A DNA stretch of 33,182 nt from Asparagopsis taxiformis. Lineage: Eukaryota > Rhodophyta > Florideophyceae > Bonnemaisoniales > Bonnemaisoniaceae. Shown one piece after another: positions 28,161 through 33,182 of this stretch. Each line of letters opens with the position of its first letter. Position 1 is the first letter of the stretch. The notes below the pieces were generated by a model that saw only the letters and a program-made list of their open reading frames with translations, was not told where the DNA came from and ran no database searches. The DNA is taken from assembly GCA_030407315.1 (NCBI GenBank), contig JALQPE010001698.1, positions 1 through 33,182 of the forward strand, in the 5' to 3' direction. The translations under genes and the position numbers were made by a program.

Positions 28161-28938
28161 ATAGATCGCAGCCCACCTGCATTGATAGCAAGTAGATGAG
28201 GGTAGAAATCTCTAGAAGTGATATCCTGGGGTTATACGAAACACAAATTTGATCAAAAGTAGTTTAAGGGATCTGACATGTCCTGGGGGGAAAAGAGTTG
28301 TTGGATCCATCGCGGAAGCTGAATTTTGGAAATGGCGTTGAGCCGTTCGTTGTACTGTAAGGGGGCTAGTAGTGCGCATGAATTGGTGGACCAGAGAGAT
28401 TCATGCGTGACGAATGCAACGAACTTTGTGCCGTACACACATTTCACCCCCAGTACAAGTCATCCATATGACAGCATTTACCCAGGACCAGGCATCTCAT
28501 TGAGATTTGAACTCGAGACCAATGCCCGAGCACCACTTTCTGATTTTGGATTATTCGCCAATAATATAAGACAACAAGTTACAGGTCATCCAGCAGACCA
28601 GCGTGCCAAGGGTTTGCTCAAGATCTGGAAAGTTTCTAAGATATTTAATTTTTGATTAGGTTTTCCGTAATTTCTAAAATAATGAGTGTTTTCGAGAAAG
28701 AGTCAATCTATGCTCAAAAGCTATATTTATAGGAAATCACACAGTTCTACTCGAAATGACTCCGTATTTAGGAAATAACTTGATCTTTAATTGAAGTCTA
28801 GGTAACTGAGTTTGCGGTCTAATAGGAAGATGCAAATGGGCGCCATCTGCATCTACATATTGATTCAAATATAGAGTTCTGGGGGCCACGCGTCATACAA
28901 TATTCTTTCCAGCACTCTTGAACCTTCCGTCCAACACA
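28161..28938. other. region between the Harbinger-like and pogo A genes
   Basis: Should contain the right end of the Harbinger insertion and the 5' leader of the pogo gene. A 109-codon + strand frame occupies 28326-28655. A weak similarity between CTCAATTAC (26619) and the complement of GTAACTGAG (28802-28810) might mark the ends, but no target duplication supports it. Confidence 0.45.
28326..28655 (+). CDS. possible small protein, 109 aa, unrecognised
   Basis: ATG 28326 to TGA 28655, just downstream of and on the same strand as the Harbinger-like transposase. Harbinger elements often carry a second small DNA-binding protein, but this one shows no Myb-like motif I can identify. May be a chance frame. 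Confidence 0.2.
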   Translation: MEMALSRSLYCKGASSAHELVDQRDSCVTNATNFVPYTHFTPSTSHPYDSIYPGPGISLRFELETNARAPLSDFGLFANNIRQQVTGHPADQRAKGLLKIWKVSKIFNF

Positions 28939-30837
28939 ATGCCTACCTCCATGCGCAAGCAAACGCAGAACCGGAAAAGGAGGGAGCAGAAACGAAAAGA
29001 TCAATCCGCTGCCCGGAAATTGGCTGTTCAACTGATAATAAACAACGAATCAATCCGTCAGGTTCACAGACAAACAAACGTCTCCGCTACAACGATACAT
29101 CGATTGAAGAAGTGTATCATGGCCGGAAATTTTGGCGAGCTTGAACGCATGATAGGCGAATCCATCACACCCGGACGGAAGCCAGTTATTTCAGATAAAG
29201 AAACTGTCGTAATAAACGAGCGTTTGAAGCTTGCTGCACTACGTGGAATGACTGTTGACCGTGAAACATTCAGGCATGTTTTGTCAAGGGTATCGGCAGA
29301 TGGTAGGAGCGGGTGGAAGAATGGGATTCCCCGCGAAGACTCAATCCGCGCATACCGAGCCCGATTCGATGACATATCGTATAAAAAGGTGGAAAACAAA
29401 GAAGGAGCGAAGTTGGCTGCCGAGTCATACTCCCATGATGAGACATTTTTTGCTGCACTGGAGCAAGTTGATAAAACCAACCCTGGAATACTCCAAAAAT
29501 CCGCCTATGTATGGAACATGGACGAAACTACTGTAGACTGAACATATGGAAAGCTTAAACGTGGGTTCACAAGCTCTGGGAAACGTTCGGGAGGTTGCGT
29601 CAGAGTGAAATCTTCTTACGGTTTGCGAAAGCTCATCACAGCTGTTATCAGCATCTGCAGCCGGTGACATATCTCCACCGTTTTTCATAATCGCTGGAAA
29701 AAGAATCAGCTCCGATTGGTGGGCTCCTGTTACAGGAAAGTTTTCAAAAGGATCCTGACGGTATCATTGCACCATTCATTAAACCTGACTGGTTTCCGGG
29801 AGATGGAGTTATAACTGTATCCGATAAAGGATCCATGGAAGGTAATGTGTTGGCTTCTTTTGTACAGCTTTTAGACGAATTTGCTCGCCGGTTTGTAGCT
29901 CCAGAAGAGAAGATCCTTCTATGTCTGGATGGACATTCCTCACGCAAGGATATTAGGTGGCTTAATTTATGTCTGGAACGAAACATTGAATGGTTGTGAA
30001 TGCTGCTAATACGTCGCACTTTTTGCAACCATGGGACCAGCAGATAAATAAGCGATTCCATGATTGTATGCGTGAGATTCGTGACAAGTTCTGCAAGCAA
30101 GGAAATGTTGACACGACAAGGGTTAATTTCAATCTAGCATGTGCGGTCTATGCTATGAAAAACATTGGAACTGAGCATGTTTCAAAATCATTCAGCAGCA
30201 CGGGGATATTCCCTTTTGAACGAAATTTTGCGCATCGATATTGGAGGGAGGATGAATGTTTCAAGAAGAAGTTGGAGGGGGCTACGGATATTCATGAGTC
30301 AGGCGGAGTTTCAACATGCCTACAAAGTGCTAAAAAACGGAATGCAGACGCTGCAACTTTTTCAGAGGTTGAGAATATTATGAGCAGTCGCAGTGGTACA
30401 TCTCAGAAGCTTGAAAAACTTTCAGTGCTCCTACGTAGCACCGAAAACTATATCTTCTATTTTGGATGAGAGTATGGGTAGCTCAGCGGTATCAATTGCG
30501 TCAAGCAATAGTGCATTGGGTCAGAAAGGGCGAGTACTATATGATTCTGGTGCACCTGCGCAATGGGTTACCCACTCAGAAAGGTTGCAGAGGCGGAAGG
30601 ATCGTGTGGAAAATGAAAAGAAAGCAGAGGATGAGAGGAGGAAAAAGAGAGAAAGGGAGAGGTGTGCAAGTCTGTTGCGTTTAGAAAAATCGAAACGAGA
30701 AAGGGAATCGCGGAAGATTCAAAAACAGAAAGAAAGGCTAGCGAGAAAAGAAGAACGCGATAAAAAAGGAACAATTGCAGGTAAAGAAGCGTTTGGCTGC
30801 TAAGAGGAAGAGAGAACTTAAGGAAAAGATTGATTAA
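28939..30837 (+). pseudogene. pogo transposase A, stop codon and several frameshifts
   Basis: Starts at the ATG 28939 (MPTSMRKQ). A very basic N-terminus and a helix-turn-helix follow (SIRQVHRQTNVSATTIHRLKK), then the CENP-B-like linker and a DDE_1 core: Asp in WNMDET (29521-29523), Asp in LLCLDGHSS (29928-29930) and Asp in LQPWDQQINK (30035-30037), the D-D-D pattern of pogo transposases. The C-terminus is a long Glu/Lys/Arg coiled coil. A TGA at 29539-29541 replaces a Cys codon that is intact in copy B. Frames also shift near 29655, 29745, 29990, 30460 and 30780. No active enzyme is expected. Confidence 0.83.
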
Positions 30838-31253
30838 AGTCGAAAGGAAAGGAGAGAGAAAGCTAGGAAGTTAGGTAGAGAAGTTTCAGGTCTTTACAAG
30901 GTATGTGGCAGGAATGCGAAATTTGGGGTCGATGATGGACGGGAGAGAGGTCCAAGAAGGTCTTGTCTGGCATTCGGAGCTGTCAAATGGTCGCTGGTAT
31001 TGTTCTGGAGTTAGTGGAATGAGTTTTAGTCGAGTTCCCAGACTGCTAAAAGTGTTCCAAATAAGTCCAATTTGCCATTCACTTTTTGCTCCAGGAGAAT
31101 TGCAAAGAATGGTCCTGAACCGCCAGAATTTGATATTCCGGCTTCGAATCGCGTATCGTTGAACTCAGCGGACCGCCCGCGTTCTGTTACTTCCAGGTAC
31201 GATCAACAAAACCACTGCCAAGTATGTTTTGCATTTAAATTTTTGCTTAGGTG
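30838..31253. other. 3' region of pogo A
   Basis: Purine-rich tail of the gene, then mixed sequence with no supported gene up to the right inverted repeat. Confidence 0.5.
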
Positions 31254-31278
31254 TTCCAAATTACCCCTTCAGGGAGGG
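31254..31278 (-). repeat. pogo A right terminal inverted repeat
   Basis: Reverse complement of 26482-26506 with no mismatch. The TA at 31279-31280 completes the target duplication. Confidence 0.92.
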
Positions 31279-31280
31279 TA

Positions 31281-31407
31281 TGTGCTTACTGTAATTGTAT
31301 GTATGATTGGTTTGATCATCCGATGACGGTGTGTTTCGGAATCATGACGGGGATAACCGGGTTGATCATCCGACAGTCGCCTCGGGGCGTGATGGAGAAA
31401 GGCGTAG
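31281..31407. other. 127-bp spacer between the two pogo copies
   Basis: Holds TTGATCATCCGA twice (31312-31323 and 31362-31373), 50 bp apart. No gene. Confidence 0.5.
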
Positions 31408-31409
31408 TA

Positions 31410-32622
31410 CCCTCCCTGGAGGGGTAATATGAGAATTGGGTGATTTTGGAACATTTTCGCGCCAAATAAATCGTGCGCGATACAGACATGCATGCATCCG
31501 CGCATAGATAGATCACACGAGCGTTCCCACCATTCGAGACTTTTGTGGCTTTTAGTACTTGGACTTCAGCATCTACCTTCGTGGTGGGTGCAACGAAGCA
31601 AGGCTGATTTCCTACTCTGAGTTCAAAAATGCCTATGTCGATGCGGAAACAGGCTCACAAACGGAAAAGAAGAGCAAAACCATTGCAAGAACAGTCTAGT
31701 AATCGCCAAATGGCTGTTGCTCTCTTGCGGCAACAACAATCCCTCCGTTCGATTCACCCGCCAAACCACCGTTCCAGTTGCTACGATTCATCGAATGAAA
31801 ATGCTCATTGCATCTGGCAATTTGGATAAGCTGCAGTTAATGTTGAGTGACACTATAACCCCTGGGAGAAAGCCTGTAATATCTGATGCCGAAGGTGCTC
31901 TAATCAATGAGCGTCTGAAACTAGCTGCGCAAAGAGGTATCACAGTTGATCGCGACTCTTAGACATATTCTATCCAGAGTTTCTGCCGACGGTAGGAACG
32001 GGTGGAAAAATGGAATTACACATGACGATTCCATTCGGGCTTAAAGGGCACGATTTGATGACATCGCATACAAGAAGATCGAGAACAAGGAGGCGGCTAG
32101 AATGGCTGCTGAATTATTTTCACACGTGGAGACATTCTTTGCAGCAGTTCAGCACGTAAAAGATTCTCATCATGGTTTACTAGATGATCCAAAAAGAGTT
32201 TGGAACATGGATGAGACTGCAGTGGACTGTACATTTGGAAAGTTGAAAAGAGGATTCACAGAATCAGGAAAGAGGAGCGGTGGCAGTTATGCCGTGAAGT
32301 CTAGCTACTCCGCTCGAAAACATATCACTGCAGTTATCGCAGCTTCAGCTTCTGGGGAAATTGCACAGCCATTATTCATTTTAGCTGGTAAGCGAATCAA
32401 TTCAGAGTGGTGGGCACCTGTTACGGGTTCTTTTAATGATGAACCGCATGGTATCATCCTTCCGTTTACGAAACCTGGCTGGTTTCCTGGAGATGGAGTG
32501 TTCGAAGTTTCGAGAAATGGATCTATGGAAGGTAATTTTTGGCAAACTATGTTAGACATCTGGATGCGTTCGCACCCAGATTTGTTTCTCAAGAGGAGAA
32601 GATTCTTTTGTGCTTAGACGGC
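31410..32622 (+). mobile_element. pogo-type DNA transposon B, cut by an LTR element
   Basis: The left end CCCTCCCTGGAGGGGTAAT follows a TA and differs from element A's end by one base in the first 18. The transposase gene starts 219 bp later. The element breaks off at 32623 inside the catalytic domain, where an LTR-like sequence begins. The right end is not in the window. Confidence 0.75.
31629..32622 (+). pseudogene. pogo transposase B, truncated
   Basis: ATG 31629 (MPMSMRKQ), closely related to copy A. Basic N-terminus, helix-turn-helix (VATIHRMKKK-like region near 31770), then WNMDETAVDC (about 32206-32235) with the Cys that copy A has lost, and PVTGSFND and KPGWFPGDG downstream. Frames shift near 31730, 31960 and 32570, and an in-frame TAA lies near 32042. 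The reading reaches LLCLDG, the second catalytic Asp, exactly where the inserted LTR-like sequence begins. It could not make an enzyme. Confidence 0.8.
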
Positions 32623-33182
32623 TGTGGGACTCGTCCCGTATTGCGCTGCGAGCGGTCGCGGGAGGATAATTCCAGGCGTCTGGAAAGGGCGCCAGGAGAG
32701 GTCGCTTAAGCGGTACGCTCGCGAGCGTGAGTGGGGGTTCGGTAAGGAATCAGCCGCGAAGAGCCGCGTTGCTAATCGCCAGCCGCGGTGACATGGCAAG
32801 GGAATTGTCGCCCAAGGGAGAATGGGCGCGTGCCGCTTGCATTGGCACCGGGCCACATTGCTTGCGCGGGACCCTTCGGCAAGTGTGCCACGTGTAGCGA
32901 TATAGGCGCGATTAGTCGCACACATGTGCGAGCGGGAAGATTCTCCCGTTACAACTGTGCACGTGTACGTTACGTCTTGCCATTTCTATTAGTTCACGTA
33001 GCAACGTAGCAGCTAACTCTGTAAGGCCTCTGGGCCGCATAAACACCCCACAAGGTCCATTGGACGCCGGACCGGGGACCATTGGTCCTGGTCCGGTCCC
33101 GGCAGTCTCGTTGACCATTTAAGGTCAACGGACTGGCCACTAAGCTACAGTAAAGGGAATCGTTTCGGTTCCAAATCATTCG
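32623..33182. repeat. LTR-like start of another retroelement, runs off the window
   Basis: Begins TGTGGGACTCG directly after LCLDG of pogo B, much as the gypsy LTR begins TGTGGAACG on this strand. Composition switches to GC- and CGT-rich, like the gypsy element. It holds strong palindromes: ACGCTCGCGAGCGT near 32715, TCGCACA-CA-TGTGCGA near 32922, interleaved GGACC repeats at 33060-33100, and CGTTGACC-ATTTAA-GGTCAACG near 33110. The right end and any coding sequence are outside the window, so the family assignment rests on the boundary and composition only. Confidence 0.45.

Larger units (their letters stand above)
26482..31278 (+). mobile_element. pogo-type DNA transposon A
   Basis: Perfect 25-bp terminal inverted repeats (26482-26506 and 31254-31278), each flanked by TA (26480-26481 and 31279-31280), the target duplication of the Tc1/mariner/pogo superfamily. 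It contains a pogo-like transposase gene (28939-30837). The same end sequence precedes a second transposase copy at 31410, which shows that these ends belong to the pogo family and not to the Harbinger-like gene also inside. Confidence 0.85.

Noticed and set aside
26619..28810. CTCAATTAC / GTAACTGAG as Harbinger terminal repeats
   Set aside because: The match is short and imperfect, does not extend inward, and no TAA/TTA-type duplication flanks it.

Overview
This is eukaryotic nuclear DNA: nested retrotransposons and DNA transposons, TATA-type promoters, AATAAA-type 3' ends and one plausible host gene. No rRNA, tRNA, bacterial operon or CRISPR array is visible. A transposon-rich, intron-poor protist or alga fits, and a red alga is my guess, but nothing in the window proves it.

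Left half (1-16140). An old Ty1/copia element on the + strand (gag, protease, integrase, RT, RNase H, 3' LTR) is split by a nearly intact Ty3/gypsy chromovirus on the - strand (1689-12551). The gypsy insertion is exact: 659/661-bp LTRs, TG...CA ends and a GTCTT target duplication. Its gag is intact. Its pol is complete from protease to chromodomain except for two single-base frameshifts. An unusual 2.5-kb non-coding tract separates pol from the 3' LTR. The copia copy is older, and its gag and pol are broken in many places.

Middle (16141-19121). A 56-bp perfect copy of the 3' end of a small gene (18760-19116, 118 aa, unknown function) directly abuts the copia 3' LTR. This suggests that copia landed in a second copy of that gene. 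A 2.5-kb simple-sequence spacer separates the two.

Right-middle (19122-25440). Three same-strand (-) genes form the most unusual part: a tyrosine recombinase (broken by one frameshift and one stop), an intact ORF with a GCR1_C-like DNA-binding region, and an intact Ulp1/C48-type cysteine protease with H-D-C catalytic residues and its own TATA and CCAAT elements. Short direct repeats flank the recombinase, and an imperfect 25-bp inverted repeat encloses all three genes. This is either a compound Crypton-like element or a Crypton next to a second element or captured genes.

Right end (25441-33182). A coding-like degenerate stretch is followed by a pogo-type DNA transposon (26482-31278) with perfect 25-bp inverted repeats and TA flanks. 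Its own D-D-D transposase is decayed, and a Harbinger-like (DDE_4) transposase gene lies in its 5' part. A second pogo copy starts 131 bp further on (31410) and is cut at 32623 by what looks like the LTR of another retroelement that runs off the window.

Most broken frames here are explained by single-base indels, so sequencing error should be excluded before the elements are called dead.
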